Shown in pieces: positions 43,564 through 57,725 of a stretch of 64,000 bases of DNA (position 1 is its first letter; every line of letters starts with the position of its first letter). The stretch is from Daphnia pulex (Eukaryota > Arthropoda > Branchiopoda > Diplostraca > Daphniidae). Position numbers and translations under genes: made by a program. The stretch lies in NCBI RefSeq assembly GCF_021134715.1, contig NC_060017.1, positions 6,572,001 to 6,636,000 of the forward strand, given 5' to 3'. The notes beneath the pieces were generated by a model that did no database searches, was not told where the DNA came from, and saw only the letters and a list, made by a program, of their open reading frames with translations.

Positions 43564-46500
43564 CCTTTTTCTCTTGGACAAATGGGAGTAAAAAAAAAGA
43601 AGAAGATCGGATGACACATCCAGTGCAACAGAAGGGGCTGGCTGGCTGCTGTGTGTGAGAGGTCGAACATCTTTCGGGTCCTGACTGCAGCAGCAGCAGC
43701 TAATGAAGTGGCAAATGACTTTGAACAAAGAATTCCCAGTTCAGTCCCTCTCTCTCTCCATTTCTCTTCTGTATACAGCCTAGAGATTTGTCTCTCTCGT
43801 CCAGGCTTCTGTGCATGATCCATCAAATAATTTGTCTTCCTTCCGTTTCTGCTCTTCCGAGTCCATCAAAGAATTTGGACCATTGGAATCGGATAGAAAG
43901 AAAGAAAGATTTTCTTTTTCTTTTATTTTACTATAGTCGTGAGAGTTGGAATTTTGTACTTGACATCGCGGTCTAGAGCGTACTATATAGTCTACAATGT
44001 CTACATTATACTGATGATGATGATGAACGCCTATAGCTCGGTTCGCTGTGAGAAACGGGTGCCTTGCATATGTTGACGTTTGCCACTTGAAGCCCCGCGC
44101 ACACGAAGAAGAAGAAGCCGATGGGTAATTCTGAGAAGGTGATGACAGTTGAAGATGGCATGGAATACCATACAGTCTAGGAAAAAACCAGCCCCCCCTT
44201 ATATAGCACGCAGATATTTGGACCACGGAGGGAAGGACGACATCAAATACAGCAGTGTATATAGCGCGCTAACAAATCAAAATGCCAGCTCGCCAAAACT
44301 ATACTATGTAATTTTAGTGTGCAACTAGATGGTTTCTCTCTGTATATACAGACCACATCAGTCAGAAGCTAATATATATATATATATTTAAGTGGTGGGA
44401 AGATGAAACGAGCAAATGAAATTCTAGATAGGCGATTGAATATATAGAAAAGAAAAATCTCCCACGCCCTCACAAGAAGGCGATCTGCTCAGTCATTCAT
44501 TACACACAGAGTATATAAGACGCTGACCTATACTACACACAGGGCACAGCCCTCACACGTATAGCCTATATAATATATACACAAGGCTATTAATATCAAG
44601 AGTCCGGAGCAAAAGTTGGCTGGTGTTTGTTTCATGTCTTGCTGCTGGGAAAGAAAGAAAAAAAAATCTGGCCGACATTTATGGATCGTTTCATCTCAAT
44701 CAATTTGTGACAGCCACGACGTCATGCAGAGTATTTAAGGGAGCAAATGTAACTTGCAGTTGGTCACCCAACTATTGGCTGTACAAAAGTATCTATAGTA
44801 GCCTGATGTATTAGGGACCTGTAGAAGTTATATACCCAATGGAGGGGGTTTCTCATTTCATCGCATAGGCCTAAGATTTCCTTATTGCTCTTATTCTATT
44901 CTTTCGACTGCTGACTTGATGTGCTGTGTTGGTTAAAATGTCTTATCGTATTTATATGTAGGTTCTTGTGTTACAAACGCTTCTCGGAAATGTTCGAACG
45001 CGTTATAGCGGCCACAATAACACGGTTTTCGTGTTGTGAAACTACAAACCAGTAATTTTAGGCCTATGCCCCAATATGAAAAGTCTTCCAATTTCTGTTG
45101 ATGTTTGCGTAATTATTTTTAATATTTTATCAGAGTGATGGCGAGACCGTCATTTTCCCACAATTTCCTTCGAGTCCCTTGTTTCATTTTTGTTAGCTGT
45201 TTTGGTTGACTTATTCACAAGCGCGTCTTATATACTTTTTCTTTTCGCCGCCCCGACGCGCGACAAATGGTCGACCGTTTTACTGCTGATGCTTAACGAT
45301 CTTCTTCTTCCCTTTTTTTTCTTTTTGTTGTATATATCAAGAAAGAAACTCTGCTGCTTGGGGCCAGCAAAGAAGAAAAAAGCCCCAACACAGCAGACAC
45401 CCCTTTTTGAACTGCTGGACGGGCGACGAACCCGCACACCATATGGAGGCCGTCTCTATCCTACTGAACTGCCATCACATCACCAGCAGCAAAAGAGAGC
45501 TGTACATCCCTTTCTCAGCCGCATTTTGTTTTCTGTTTTCTCGATACTATTAATAAACTCTGATGATGATGACTTTGTTTTTTTGAAACTCTTTCACAGA
45601 GTATAGAGATCCACTTCTATGCAGCACCCGGCGGCCGGACTCGTCAATGTCAGGACAGTTTTCTATACAGGCAGCAGCTTCATTTCACGAGATATAGGAC
45701 ATCTTATTTACTATATAATACGCAGTGTAGTAGTAGTATAGTAGAGACTCTGTGTGGTTTCAGCAAGGCACTCTCAGACGATGACAACCCTTATTCTCAC
45801 GAGATGTTAAAAAATATAAGCGCCGCTTGTGTAAACGAACGCGATTTCTTATGACTGTCGACTGTGGGTGTTGTTTTTTTTTCCAAATCAACACTTGACA
45901 TATCGGGAGTGATTTTTATACGGGACTGAGTCTTATGTAGTGTTGCATAATAGCGTTTAAAAAACAAAGAAAAGTCTTATTTACCTTATTACTACATTTG
46001 TCCAGAATTATCCGAGTGATAAAGCAGTGAATAATGAAACTTCCGTGTTATAACATACACGGAACTGAATGAACGAATTCTCTGTTGAGGTGATTTAACA
46101 GGGATACATATAAATAAAGACAGGAAATGTAGGTCTAGGCCAGCCAATGTTTATGTGTTTACGGCACGGAGGAGTTTATAGCGCGGGAATTCCAAACATT
46201 CTAAAACGTCCCATCTCATACTATGTAGGGCTGTGTGTATATTGAGGCCTAGGCTGGCAAACAGGCCCCAGTTAATCATTGAACAGTAGCTCATATTCTG
46301 CAGAAACTTCTTGTAGACCGAATGCTCCGTACATATTTGCACAAATTGATTACTAGATAAAAAATGGTATAACTGTATTTGTAACCGACAGTTAATTGAA
46401 TTTTGTAGTAGCCAGCGCTATTGGCTCTTGTACTCTGTTGCGTGTTTTTCCAAGTGCGGTTGGCTAGTTACATGTAGTGTATACACATATAGGCCTGTGA

Positions 46501-49500
46501 TGTAATGCAAGTCAATATTCTTGATGATGGCCACCAAATCTAAAGGACGTTATCAAGTGTTGTCTGGGCTCTACACGTTATTGGCTTATAAGTCTCTCGG
46601 TTGCACTACATACATAGGCCTGTGTATACAAAAGACAAGTCTAGCAGGAGCTTTATAGAGACTGTATAAGTAAAATGTCAATATATCTAGCAAAGGCCGT
46701 ATACCGTTGGTCAAGACTAGCTTGAATCCTGTACATACATATGGATCGCCGTTGTGTTTATCTCTGCATATAAATATAGCCTATGTATCCGTATAGGCCT
46801 AGACATTCATTTTTGCTTTTCAGAACCCAGTAGTTCAGGCGACTATTGAATTTCGAATGTTTAAGTGTAGCTGATTAGGCCCCTATACCGAAGGCAAAAA
46901 CAAACCGTGAAAACATTACACAACGAAATTAACCTGTCACTAATAAATACCCTTAAATAACCGCGCTCTGTACAAATAAATCATTGCATCAGCAAAGTGA
47001 CGACTGCTGGTTTTGTTATACTGCTTGGCGCTTTGTGAAGCCTGTAATAATATTGCCGGCCCATAATATAGACGCGGTTAAAGCTGTATAACCCTTCTGC
47101 TTCTGCGGTACCTACGCAGTATACAGTTCGCATGAAATGTGTGCGGGAAACAAGCGGCTCTTCTTCTAGTGGTCATAATAATGACGAGTTACGAGTTTTA
47201 CTGAGCTGCTCTTAAAGTTAGCGTTTAAGACAACACCGCGTAAAAAGGATAGATCTGCGGTTCTTGACATTTATAGCCTGTCGTCTCTGTCGTGATTGTC
47301 AAGTAAATGTCGCCAATATGTTGATTTCAAAATGGAAATTGAATGCGCAAAACTTCCATGTCTTGCGCAACAAAAGAATGACGGATGCGAATTACATTTA
47401 GATTTAGTCAAATGAATATTTTCGAAATAGGTTAGATGTACCACATAAATATTCGCTATACAGTTTCACAAATTGCTAAAACTATTCAATGATATACACA
47501 GTCAAAGTGACATATTATACAGCCTGGGCGGTTTGTTGTTTCAAAACACCGGCCAGCAAAAAGGCCCAGGCCTCTCTGCACATACCCCCAACTTGTGTAT
47601 ATACACGGGGCCTATACATATAGCAACTCTGATTATAGGCCGACACAGTAGACTGTGGCCCCCCTCTCTTCTTAAATTGCATCTACTGCTAATAGCTGTT
47701 TCGAAACGGTCAACATGGCACAGGGCTGTTAACTTGTAAAACGATCGAATATCTCTGAGCGCCCAACACTCTTGCTTCGACCGATCCTAATACCCCAACA
47801 CTGTGTACTGGTAATAGAATAATTTGTATTGAATCAAGTCGACCATCGCGGGGTATATGTTTGTCTGCTTGTGGCTAGTCAAACAGCAGATAGTTCTATA
47901 TCCCCAAAGGAGAGAGAATAGAGAAGCTGATGGAGAATGTTTAGACATTGAGGACATTGAAACACGCATCATGCAGCTCTCTATATAGACGACGACTCAC
48001 AGCTATATACCAACGGAGATTTGTTTGTATAAACGGCTGGCAATGGCGACACCATCTGGGAGAGAAAGAGAGACGGACAGGCCTTTCCCCTAGTATACAA
48101 CATATTAGGCCTATATAATGTGCGCAGGATCTTTGTTGGACGTTTTCTGCACATAGATAGGTTATTCGGTTTGGTTGGTCGATCCACTTGGTTTCAACTC
48201 GTCACGGTACCTCCCCGTTTTCTCCCACCATCATCCTGTCATCAACTCTGATGGATAATTACATTTTAGCCTGCGACGGCTAAAAAATGCTGTATGGTTT
48301 TTTAAAAATACGCGCGCCTTTTAATAAGTTTCCATTTCTAGGCCAACGCGGCAAAATCATCCCTGGCCAAGAGTATCGAATAAACTAGGAAAAATTCAAG
48401 GTGAGCGGAATTCACGACTCCGCCGAGAGCTGCAATTTGGCATCCGCGCCTATAAAAGTTCTGCACCGCCGACAGCCAACAACATTTGGCGCGTCGCTGG
48501 GCCGAGAGAAGAGAGCGGGAATGGTGTCGATCGGGAAAGCAAAAGAGTCTAATAGAATCTCAAAAAGAGTAAGACGAAACAGAATGCTATAGAGGAGAGA
48601 CCTCCCTGATAGCCCAAAAGAGAAGAAGAAGGGAAAATAGAATCGCCAAGAGAGAGAAAAGTGAGAATACGCCGACCAGCCTCATAGCAGCAGCAGCAAG
48701 CGCCGCACCAGGAATATAGAGACGAGAGTGGAAAGATCGTCGACATGTAAACAACCGATTTAGAACTGGGCTTCCCAAACTCATCGTGATGCGGGGGGAA
48801 ATGGCTAGAGAAGAAGCTGAGGGAACGATATCCTACTGTGAGATGCGCTGTATACTGTATAGTACAGCCAGGGCCGCGCTAAAGGAGAGGCTGGGCGCTA
48901 TAGCCACAGCCAAAGGGTGTCCCAAGCTGTTGAACGATGATTCTATTTTCTTCACTTTTATTTTATTTTCCTTTTTGAGGGGAGAGACTGGATGAAATGA
49001 GAAGCCGAAAGGCCATAGCAACCAGCAACTCAACTCAACACTTTAATAGCAGGCCTATATATCTAAAAGATGAATCACGCAGTTCCACATTTGGATATTC
49101 CGGTGCAAAATAAAACATGTATTGATATTCTCAATCAGTTGACAGACGAATAAATGTGGGAAATGATCCGGATTGCAGAAATATAACAAATAATTATCTC
49201 ATGTTAATTTTGAATAGTAACACTTACAGGTATAATATTCACGTCATAATATCAGGACAAACGTACCGGTTATACAACATCTTGATGCTGACGAATGCAT
49301 GACGGCCGGAAACGAAAGGTTATTTCCTTTTTAGATTTGTGTCGTTACGTCACACATGGTACGGCCAACCAAAATGAAACGGGAAAAAATGCGAGTGGGT
49401 TATTATGTCATTTCAAACAATAATTCTCCATCGATCGATATAATCAAATAGAAACGACAACGAATTTCACGAATGAGTTGATGAAAGGATGGCATCATGT

Positions 49501-50415
49501 GAGTATATAGTTCGGATTTCAAATTTCTCCGAATGCGCTGTCGAGATGAGACAAAGTGTGGGGTATTTCGACGAACCGTGAAATCGAAAAGGCGACTATA
49601 TAGCCTATCTGCTACACGACGCTCTGCATAACTAGAAGCTGATAAAATCAAATGAATCTTTATAGAACAAACGACGGTGTGCGTCATCCCGAGCAAATTA
49701 ATTCAACGCACAAATTTTCGTTTTCGCGATGAATGAAACTGATGGATCGCAACTGGAGTATGTCGGTCAGACCGTGAATATTTATAAGAATTGATTTTAA
49801 CATCTATGATTTAATATAGAGATTCTGATAATGACAGCTATGTAATGGGTATATTGAGACGACGTGGCGGCTAATACATCATATCATCCTAATAGATATT
49901 CGGCTAAATATACAGAAAAAAAAGTTATGTCGATGTTTCAGTCGAGAATGAATGAGACGAGAAATGAGAAAAAAGGGGCCCAGCAAAAATGTTCAAAACT
50001 GTCGAATTAAAAAAAGAAAAACAAAAGTAAAACACAGAAATAAAATGGGGCGAAAAAACACAACCACAACCATGTAAAAATCAGGCTAGACATTGACCAT
50101 CCATCATTGAACTGTTCACCATCAAAGCGCGGGGCAGGGGAAAATAGCATCAGTCAACATCATAGTTAATTACGTATATCAATAAGAGTAAATAGTTTCA
50201 CATTTAGCGTATTATAAGTCTGACACGTACACATTGATAATAAGGATATTAGAATTGTCTTATTCAAAGAAGATTGTGGGGTGCGCAATAATATCCAGTC
50301 GGTCAAGAATCAATTGAATGAATTCAAATGACGTAATTTTATGTCGCGCGCGCGGGATATAATATTTGAGTTGAATCAAATGACTGCGAATTTGGGTGGG
50401 GTGGTGGATATGAGG

Positions 50416-53133
50416 TCAATATTTGTGGCAATCGGGCGAGTGGTGATAGAGACTAAAAGGATGGTGATTTCCAGCTCTAAACATGGCCGAAGTCATCAAA
50501 CTGAGGCTGGAGATGGACGACGATGCGGCGGCGGCTGCGGCTGCGGCGGCCACGGCAGCCGACGACGAGAGCGGCGACGCTGTCGACGCCGTCGTCGACA
50601 AGACGGTGGCTGCTGCTGCTGCTGAAGAAGCGGAAGGAATTAAAGGAGATGACGGATGAATGGAAGAAGAGGACGACGGGTGGCTGCTGCTGCCGCTACT
50701 TCGGCTGCTGCTGCTGCTGTTGTTGCTAGACGAGCTCTGACGTTGCTGCAGGCAGTGAGCGACGGAGAGCAGATGGCCGCCGGCCGAGGGTCGCGTCGTG
50801 CTGCTAGAAGAAGAAGCTGAAGCTGAAGCGCTGGAAACGACGGGATTCCTGTTATCGCCAGGGTAAACTACCGTCGAATCTCTGCCACCACCACTCTGGA
50901 TCGAATACGGACTGCTGGATTCAGCCGGAAGGCTGGGAGAAGCGTCCGGCAGCGTCGGTGAAGTTGTCATGTGTTGCTGCTGGGCTCCTGCGGCTGTCGC
51001 CGGAAGAGGAGGCGGAGGCGGCGGAGCTGTGGGCGTTGGCGAGTACCAACTGCCCGGATTGCTGCCCAGCGAACGTGACGAAGAGGCCGGCGATGGCGAA
51101 TAATCGGCCAGGCATGACGGTGGCGATCCAGCCGATATCTGCTGTTGTTGGTGATTCATTGTGCCGGTGGCACTGGCTGACGATTCCGCCGGAATTTCTT
51201 CCTGCGGATGCGCTGACGGATTGTGTTGGTGCTGATTGGCGGATGCGTACGGCGACGACGATGACGACGACATGGACGACGACGACGACATGGAAGATGA
51301 CGACGACGAATGGCCGTAATGAGTGACGTGTTGTTGCTGTTGTTGTTGTTGTTGTTGCTGGCCGTAAAGAGCCGCAGCCGCTGCAGCCGCCGGATACGGC
51401 AGACCCAGACTGGCCGCAACGGCCGCCGCCGGATGGTGATGCGAGTGGTGGTGATGCAAGTGATTGACGTAATGCTGGTGATTCTGTTGTTGTTGCTGTT
51501 GTTGCTGGTCCTGGTGTTGTTGCTGCTGTTGCTGTTGTTGCAACTGCATGAGACTTTCAACGGTGAAGGTGTTGTTGGCCGACGGATTCATTTCGGGTCC
51601 CATGGAAGTGCATCCGTGACTGGATTGGTCGTAAAACATCTTAACACCGACTCCAGCAGATGATGCGGATGCGTGGTGTTTGATTCCGTAATCGACGGGC
51701 GTCGCTTCCATCATGACGTTGCCGTATTTGCTGCTGGTGTGGTGGTGGTGGTGGTGATCCATCGCCATGGCAACCATTCCATCCCCCGCCCCTCCGTCTT
51801 CCATTTCTTCCGACTCGTCGTCCGGTTCGCATTTCAATTTCCGGCCGACCAGTTCCGGCGACATGCTGGAAATAACGGCACCACCAACGCCGCTGGCGGC
51901 TACTTGCTGCTGGGCAGCGGCAGCCTGCTGGGCCGCCTGAGCCGCCGCGTACAGCTGAGAGTGGATCATGCTGGAAATGGGATTGTACGAATAGGCCGTC
52001 GAGGCCGGATGGTGGTGATGCAATCGCAAATCGGCGGCCACGTCCATCAGCAGAGGCTTCGACTCCATACTCTCCATCATTTGCTGGTGTTGTTGTTGTT
52101 GGTGTTGTTGTTGCTGCTGGTGTTGCCCGTACTGCTGGTGCTGGTGATCCAGTTGCTGCTGCTGGTGCATCTGATGTTGTTGCTGCTGTTGTTGTTGCAA
52201 CTGTTGTTGCTTCTTGCTGGCCGAAGAGGATGAAGAAGATGACGACGACAAAGCGATGGCCGTCTCGCCCGGCCCGTCTTTCTCTCTCAGGACGTCCTTC
52301 TTCTTGAAACGGCGTCGCCTCCTCAAATAGGAGCCGTTGTCGAACATGTTGTACGAATCAGGATCCAGGGTCCAGTAGGATCCCTTGCCGGGCTTCTTGT
52401 CGTCCCTGGGCACCTTGACGAAACATTCGTTGAGCGACAAATTGTGGCGGATGGAATTCTGCCAGCCTTGCTTGTTCTCCCGGTAGTATGGGAAACGATC
52501 CATGATGAACTGGTAGATCCCGTTCAGCGTGATCTTCTTCTCGGGAGCAGCGCTCTGGATGGCCATGGCGATCAGGGCGATGTAAGAATACGGCGGTTTC
52601 ACCATGTCCTTGACGCCGACGACGCCCGAGTGGTGGGACATGACCGAAGACGATCCTCCTCCGCCCGATCCTGGCGCATTTCCAATGTAAGCCGAAGCCG
52701 CCGAGCCGGCGGCTGCGTAAGGATTGTAACGGCTCATGGCCGCCGCGTAATCGTAACCGGCGTTTCCGTTGATACCTGTGACGTAACCGGCCGAATTGGC
52801 ACCGCCACCCGTCGAGCCGGCCGAAGTGGACAAGGCCGGCGATTGGCACGACGACGATGTCGTCTGGTTATTGTGAGATGAAGATCCTCCGCTATTGGCA
52901 GCGCTTCCGCCGTTACCGCTGGATTGGACGCCAACGGCGACGACGGCGGCTGCGGCGGCTGCGGCTGCTGCGGCCGCCGCCGCGTGATGGTGCCGATAAT
53001 AGGCGTGGTGGTGGTGATGGCTCTGATGGTGATCAAAGAACGGGTGATGATGTTGCATGTTGGACGAGGACGAATTGGACGCCGATGAAGATCCCGTGCC
53101 GGCGCCCACTGACGACGCAGACGACAACATCAT
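50416..53133 (-). CDS. FoxC: Forkhead transcription factor FoxC (crocodile-type)
   Basis: Intronless, 905 residues, ATG at 53133 and TGA at 50418-50416. The forkhead domain is at residues about 178-280 (genome 52602-52294): [117 protein letters not shown] with [10 protein letters not shown] is diagnostic of FoxC. The N-terminus has His and 13-Ala runs; the long C-terminal part has many Gln, His, Ser and Ala runs. The last residues DCHKY resemble the DCSKF end of vertebrate FoxC. FoxC proteins act in the nucleus in head and mesoderm patterning. It is longer than typical relatives because of the homopeptides. The first of two adjacent Met codons is used as start. FoxF lies tail-to-tail 28 kb away. 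Confidence 0.94.
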   Translation of the reverse strand: MMLSSASSVGAGTGSSSASNSSSSNMQHHHPFFDHHQSHHHHHAYYRHHHAAAAAAAAAAAAAVVAVGVQSSGNGGSAANSGGSSSHNNQTTSSSCQSPALSTSAGSTGGGANSAGYVTGINGNAGYDYAAAMSRYNPYAAAGSAASAYIGNAPGSGGGGSSSVMSHHSGVVGVKDMVKPPYSYIALIAMAIQSAAPEKKITLNGIYQFIMDRFPYYRENKQGWQNSIRHNLSLNECFVKVPRDDKKPGKGSYWTLDPDSYNMFDNGSYLRRRRRFKKKDVLREKDGPGETAIALSSSSSSSSSASKKQQQLQQQQQQQHQMHQQQQLDHQHQQYGQHQQQQQHQQQQHQQMMESMESKPLLMDVAADLRLHHHHPASTAYSYNPISSMIHSQLYAAAQAAQQAAAAQQQVAASGVGGAVISSMSPELVGRKLKCEPDDESEEMEDGGAGDGMVAMAMDHHHHHHTSSKYGNVMMEATPVDYGIKHHASASSAGVGVKMFYDQSSHGCTSMGPEMNPSANNTFTVESLMQLQQQQQQQQHQDQQQQQQQQNHQHYVNHLHHHHSHHHPAAAVAASLGLPYPAAAAAAALYGQQQQQQQQQQHVTHYGHSSSSSSMSSSSSMSSSSSSPYASANQHQHNPSAHPQEEIPAESSASATGTMNHQQQQISAGSPPSCLADYSPSPASSSRSLGSNPGSWYSPTPTAPPPPPPLPATAAGAQQQHMTTSPTLPDASPSLPAESSSPYSIQSGGGRDSTVVYPGDNRNPVVSSASASASSSSSTTRPSAGGHLLSVAHCLQQRQSSSSNNSSSSSRSSGSSSHPSSSSSIHPSSPLIPSASSAAAAATVLSTTASTASPLSSSAAVAAAAAAAAASSSISSLSLMTSAMFRAGNHHPFSLYHHSPDCHKY

Positions 53134-53479
53134 GTCGATGTTATAATTTCACGATTTTTCATGCACCAAACAATTGGAGGCCTAAAAGTTCACTGATCAT
53201 CCGTTTTTTGAATCAAATGGCGGGTAAAAATAAAAACTTATCCAAATCGGTCGACACGACACTTGATTAAACACAACTGGGAATTTTCAGTGTAACACAA
53301 CGACGGAGTCCGAAAAAGTGTTCAAACTTGTAATACGCGGAAGGAGATAGACGAAATTAAAATGAGAAGGAGACTCTTGTCTCTCCTGCCGGTTGCAGCT
53401 CTAAGATCAACAAGACTGCCACTGGTAGGCTACGAACGGGCCAGCACAACATTCGGGCGGCCGTGTGGCCGCGGCTGTC

Positions 53480-53580
53480 AGTCCCCAAAGCTCCGCCTCC
53501 TCTTGGGTGGATGCCTGACTGGCGATTGGTCGTCCTCTCTAGCGACAAAGGCCAATAGGAGTTGCGACTCCGCCCCTGTT
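53480..53580 (-). promoter_or_regulatory. CCAAT/GC-box cluster upstream of FoxC
   Basis: About 350-450 bp upstream of the FoxC ATG: CTCCGCCTCC at 53491-53500, GATTGG (reverse CCAAT) at 53524-53529, CCAAT at 53552-53556 and CCGCCCC at 53570-53576. Such clusters mark core promoters; transcription start is not determined. Confidence 0.4.
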
Positions 53581-56500
53581 TCATTTCGCCACTCCGGCCA
53601 TGTCCCCCTTCCCCTAGCTGGAGAATGGTGGCAAAAGAGAAAGAGCGACGAATTCATCATCACGACCTTATCTAGAGTGCCTCTTCAGCACAGCCGAGCA
53701 GCAGCTCCCTCCCATACAAGAGTCTTACATAGAAACCACCCTGGCAGCCTCATCCGAGTGGAAAAGGAAGTTGTCTATATGGCGCCCAAAAGGCCAATCC
53801 TTATAAGAGATATAATATTCACTCCCACTCTCATCCGCACTATAGATGTGCAGCAGCAGCAGCAGGGTCTCTCTCTATAGTATAGATTCAATGTGCTGGA
53901 AGAATAGAAGAAGCGATGGGATTTTCTCGAGTCTCTCCTCTTTTCATCCAACACACGTTTCTCCTCCCCTCTGCTCTGCTCTTGAGGCTGCAGCACTCAA
54001 AGAAGCGGGTCAGGAAGTCCCTCTCATCCCCAATCCTATTCCGCATCCAACAACAACACACCACAGCCCTCCTCCCCCAGCAATATCTACTTATCAAAAG
54101 TATAGACTACCTTGGAAAATAAAAAAGAAAGAATATATATACTTATAAGCAGGGCCTCTTATAAATATATTGCCGGGGCCCCCATCACACATCGGAAAGC
54201 CGCCGCCGCCTTCACGACCGCTGCGCCGCTTGTTGTTATTTCAGCCGAGCGAAGAAGAAGAAGAGACTAGGAGAGAAAAAAGGGCTGCTGCTGGAGAGAG
54301 AAGATGTATATAGAGGTTGACAATAAGGACATAACTATCTGCTCTCTATTGCTGGGGATGCGCATCGCCAGCCTTTCTCTGTTGATTTTGTCGGTGGTGG
54401 TGGTGGTGCGTTGAATATTATTCTTATTCTTCTTCTTTTTGGGCTGGCTGCTGCTGCTGGATGAGAGATGGGAAAAAACTCAACTGTTTCGGGCCAACCA
54501 TTTTTCATTTTTATTAGAGAGTTTCTCGAGATTCATCACGTCGCATGGAAACACTTGACCATTCCGCTTTCTGGATGGGACAGCACAATAAGGCCATGAT
54601 TTAGCCACGGGAAAAATCAACATCCGCCGTATAAAGGAGTTCCACGGAGAGTTACTACATACATCTCTCTATATGAAAGATATACGTACATTATATAGCC
54701 GCGCGACACAATATGCTGCGATCCATCTATATACAAGCGGCCGACTATATATAGATGTCGAAATGCATAGAGAGAGACGTGATGCATAAATATACGCGTG
54801 TGGGGGAGAGCATCAGCTCCACCGCTGTTGCCGAGACGGATTATCGGCACAGTAGAGTTCTCTCAGTGTGTGGGTAGACGAGAGAGTCTCTATCACTGCC
54901 TAACCATTCTCTATAAGCTATCCAAACACAATATAATACACAGAGCCAGAGTGCTATATAGCCTGCTAGCTGCTGCTGCTAGGATAGCCTTTTTTTTTTA
55001 ATATATACAAGAACAGGATCGGTTTTGCTGCTTCTCCCCTCCATTGATTTGAGCTGTGCAACCGCTCACACAGTCGACTCGTCGAACGGGATGATGCCCC
55101 AACAAATCCGACACACCGCACAGCACAGCAGCAGCACAGCAGCCGAGAGAGCAGATATATTTATACTCCGTGCAGCTGCGTGCGATTTCGTCTTGGATTG
55201 GATTTATTAGATGCGCCCGCGTTGTAGTATTATTTAGATGTTGTCACGTTTCTTTGAATTCAATCAGTTATTTTCAGGAACAATTTTCTTACAGAGATTG
55301 AGACATTGTTATTATTGGTTGGATATATTTTATAAGGAAATCGAGCAATCGTCCACTTTGGGGTTATTGATTGGAATCGAGTCACTATTCCGCATAAAAA
55401 GGTTCAGATTGTTATTGCAATGACGAGACGGAAAAAAATCCATAAGGCGAAACATTATTTGATCGTCCTCATTCTCTGTCCTATGCATATTAGACTCTGA
55501 TAGTCTATAACCAACAACAAAAAGAATTATGCCAACACGGAATAGTATGGGGCTCTATACATTCGAGCTGGGCTGCCAGAGATAGCGGAATTTGTCAATC
55601 ACCTGTCAACGCTAGCGCTGACGTCGCCAGCGGGTTAGATATTATGCAGATTATTAAGAAGAAGGGTGTGATTATCTAAACCCCATGAAAGGCGCAGTTA
55701 ATGCCGTCGTGGCTGCATGCATATATTAACACAATATGGGCGAGACATCAGCACACCACCAGCAGCAGCCAAAAAGAACTCAGAGGACGACGGTAGAGCA
55801 GCTCAGCGCTGGCGGGGGTTCTAAATACTCAATGTGCACTGCAATATATAATGCATGACGGCGGTATAATATTGGATGAAGGCGTTGGCAAGAGATCAAC
55901 AGATGCCTCGACAGTGTACATATAAATTAGCCTCGAGTTGATGAGCTCTTAAGCGTCTACGGCGACCTAATAAATCTCTGTACGCGTTCTTTCATGTGCG
56001 GCTCCTCATCTTCATATGCAGATTATTTTATTTTTATAAGAGCTGGGCATCAGAATAAGATCGACGGATGAGGCTGTGGTAAAAATCTTAAATAAAACGC
56101 TGCTGAGTGAAACTTGTAGCCTTTAATTAGGTAGACATTAAGTGAATTTTCTGGCAGGTTCAGTCTGTTTGGCTTTCATTAAATCGGCGGAATTAAAAGG
56201 GGCTTATTGATTCATGTAGCGCGGATTGTCATTTGGATACATTAGAATATTCACATGAAAATATAGTCTAGATAAAAGCACTGTACACAAATGAACCTAA
56301 TATTCTTTTTGGGCCACCCATACTAATTACTTTTAAAGATGAAAGATAAATGATCAAATAGTGTCGTAGACGTCTATCACCTCCAGGATCTCTACAGGAT
56401 ATCGCACATATAGACCGAACAGAAAACCTAAGCGATAAGAACAAATACACAACCAAATAGTCCTCTTCTTCTTTTAATGTTTCACTGCCTGATGGTTCTC

Positions 56501-57686
56501 TTTTAGTTCTTTTTTTCTCTCTCTCTCCCAAATTCCCTTCTGTCTCTCCCATTTTCTCCCCTATCTCCTGCCTATACACACACACTTTTTGGCTGTACAG
56601 CACTCTCTCTGGTGTTGGATGGACTCGGCCAGCCTAATATACCAAACCAGGTGGATCTTGTCCTGGAGCACGTCGCCTGAACGAATAACTGCTCTCTCCC
56701 CTCGCTGGGTCCCCACTTTGACGTCAGCTTGTACACATATACTCTCTTAACTTCTGGAATCCCAGCAGCAGTCGAGTTGCAGCACAGCAGTTTACAGCAC
56801 TTGACGTGAACCATATATATATAGATGCAAACTAATATTACTCAAGGCTCAATTTGAGATGATTTGACTAAACTTTTTCATCGTTCGGTTAAAACAAAGG
56901 TTTTTTCTGTCGACTCTTTAATAGAATAAAGAATGGGCCGGCCTAATATTTGGATATTGTATATAAGAGGGTAATAAGATTCGCTGTTTACATATACATT
57001 CCACCGATGACAGCTGGCGCGTTGGTACGTACGTATAGCTGAACGCTAAACAACAACAGCCAACCGGATAAATAAACACGGAAAAAAGAAAGAGCTGCTG
57101 TAGAGGAAAACCTGTGTTAAATAATTTTTGGAGACTATTGGATCGTGATTGGAAATAACTGCTACAAAATGAACGTTTAGGTTATGTTGAAGTATAACCC
57201 AGCGCATTGCGCTCTTCATTTTTCGTAGCTCAGTAAAGACAGCATGAGAAATCTTTGACACGAAGCGTCATCGTCTTATGTAATGAGGCAGCTGGTGGAC
57301 TACGTATTGCACTCTAATGCAGTTGCCCTGGGAAAAAAAGGAAAATCTCACGCTTCTCTTGTCTCCTTATTCAATTTAAGATTTTTTTTTAAGTTTGTCG
57401 TCTTTTTTCCTAGTAAGATATTATTACATACTCCCGCGGTCAAACAAAACATGCCCGCCACAATCTAATTCAGATCACAGTAGGTCTATTATTTTTTCGA
57501 TATCTAGGCCAACGTTGATTGTGATAAAAAAGAAAATAGTTAATTGCATCAACGACAGCGATTACGTAGAAAAGCACGATCGAAGATACAACGTTGTATC
57601 AGCATATGTCTCATGGAAATTACCAAAGGAAACGTTGTTATTGGTTTTTTTTTGCAAATGATGTTAGAACGTTTTGGGCCTATGCC
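53581..57686. other. Upstream region of FoxC and spacer to the peroxidase cluster
   Basis: No gene recognised. Contains a (CAG)n tract near 53849-53864, (GGT)n at 54392-54409, and many TATATA-type stretches around 54650-54800. Likely FoxC regulatory DNA in part. Confidence 0.35.
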
Positions 57687-57694
57687 TATATAAA
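57687..57694 (+). promoter_or_regulatory. TATA box of glutathione peroxidase gene 1
   Basis: TATATAAA lies 39 bases before the first ATG (57726). A second TATA-like TATAAAG is at 57709-57715. Start sites about 30 bases below the first would fall just before the first ATG; those below the second would fall after it. Confidence 0.5.
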
Positions 57695-57725
57695 GGTCGC
57701 CCAATGCGTATAAAGCTTTCGGACC

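Larger units (their letters stand above)
30977..50415. other. Gene-free interval between FoxF and FoxC, second part
   Basis: No gene recognised. Simple repeats: (GAT)n 36502-36523, (CAG)7 36883-36903, (TG)n 42286-42297, (TTC)n 43542-43563, (TA)n near 44371-44388, and a perfect CA/TG palindrome at 39552-39575. Several full or partial TATAGGCCTATA palindromes occur (37931, 46488, 46792, 48104, 49051). Many short open frames come from simple repeats. Regulatory function is likely by context only. Confidence 0.4.

Noticed and set aside
43332-43826. 164-codon minus-strand frame
   Set aside because: Dominated by a (TTC)n microsatellite and Lys/Glu runs; no splice sites or family signature.
51156-53270. 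Several long frames on both strands within and across FoxC
   Set aside because: They are shadows of CAG/CAT/GCN-type homopeptide runs in FoxC and show repeats of a single residue only.
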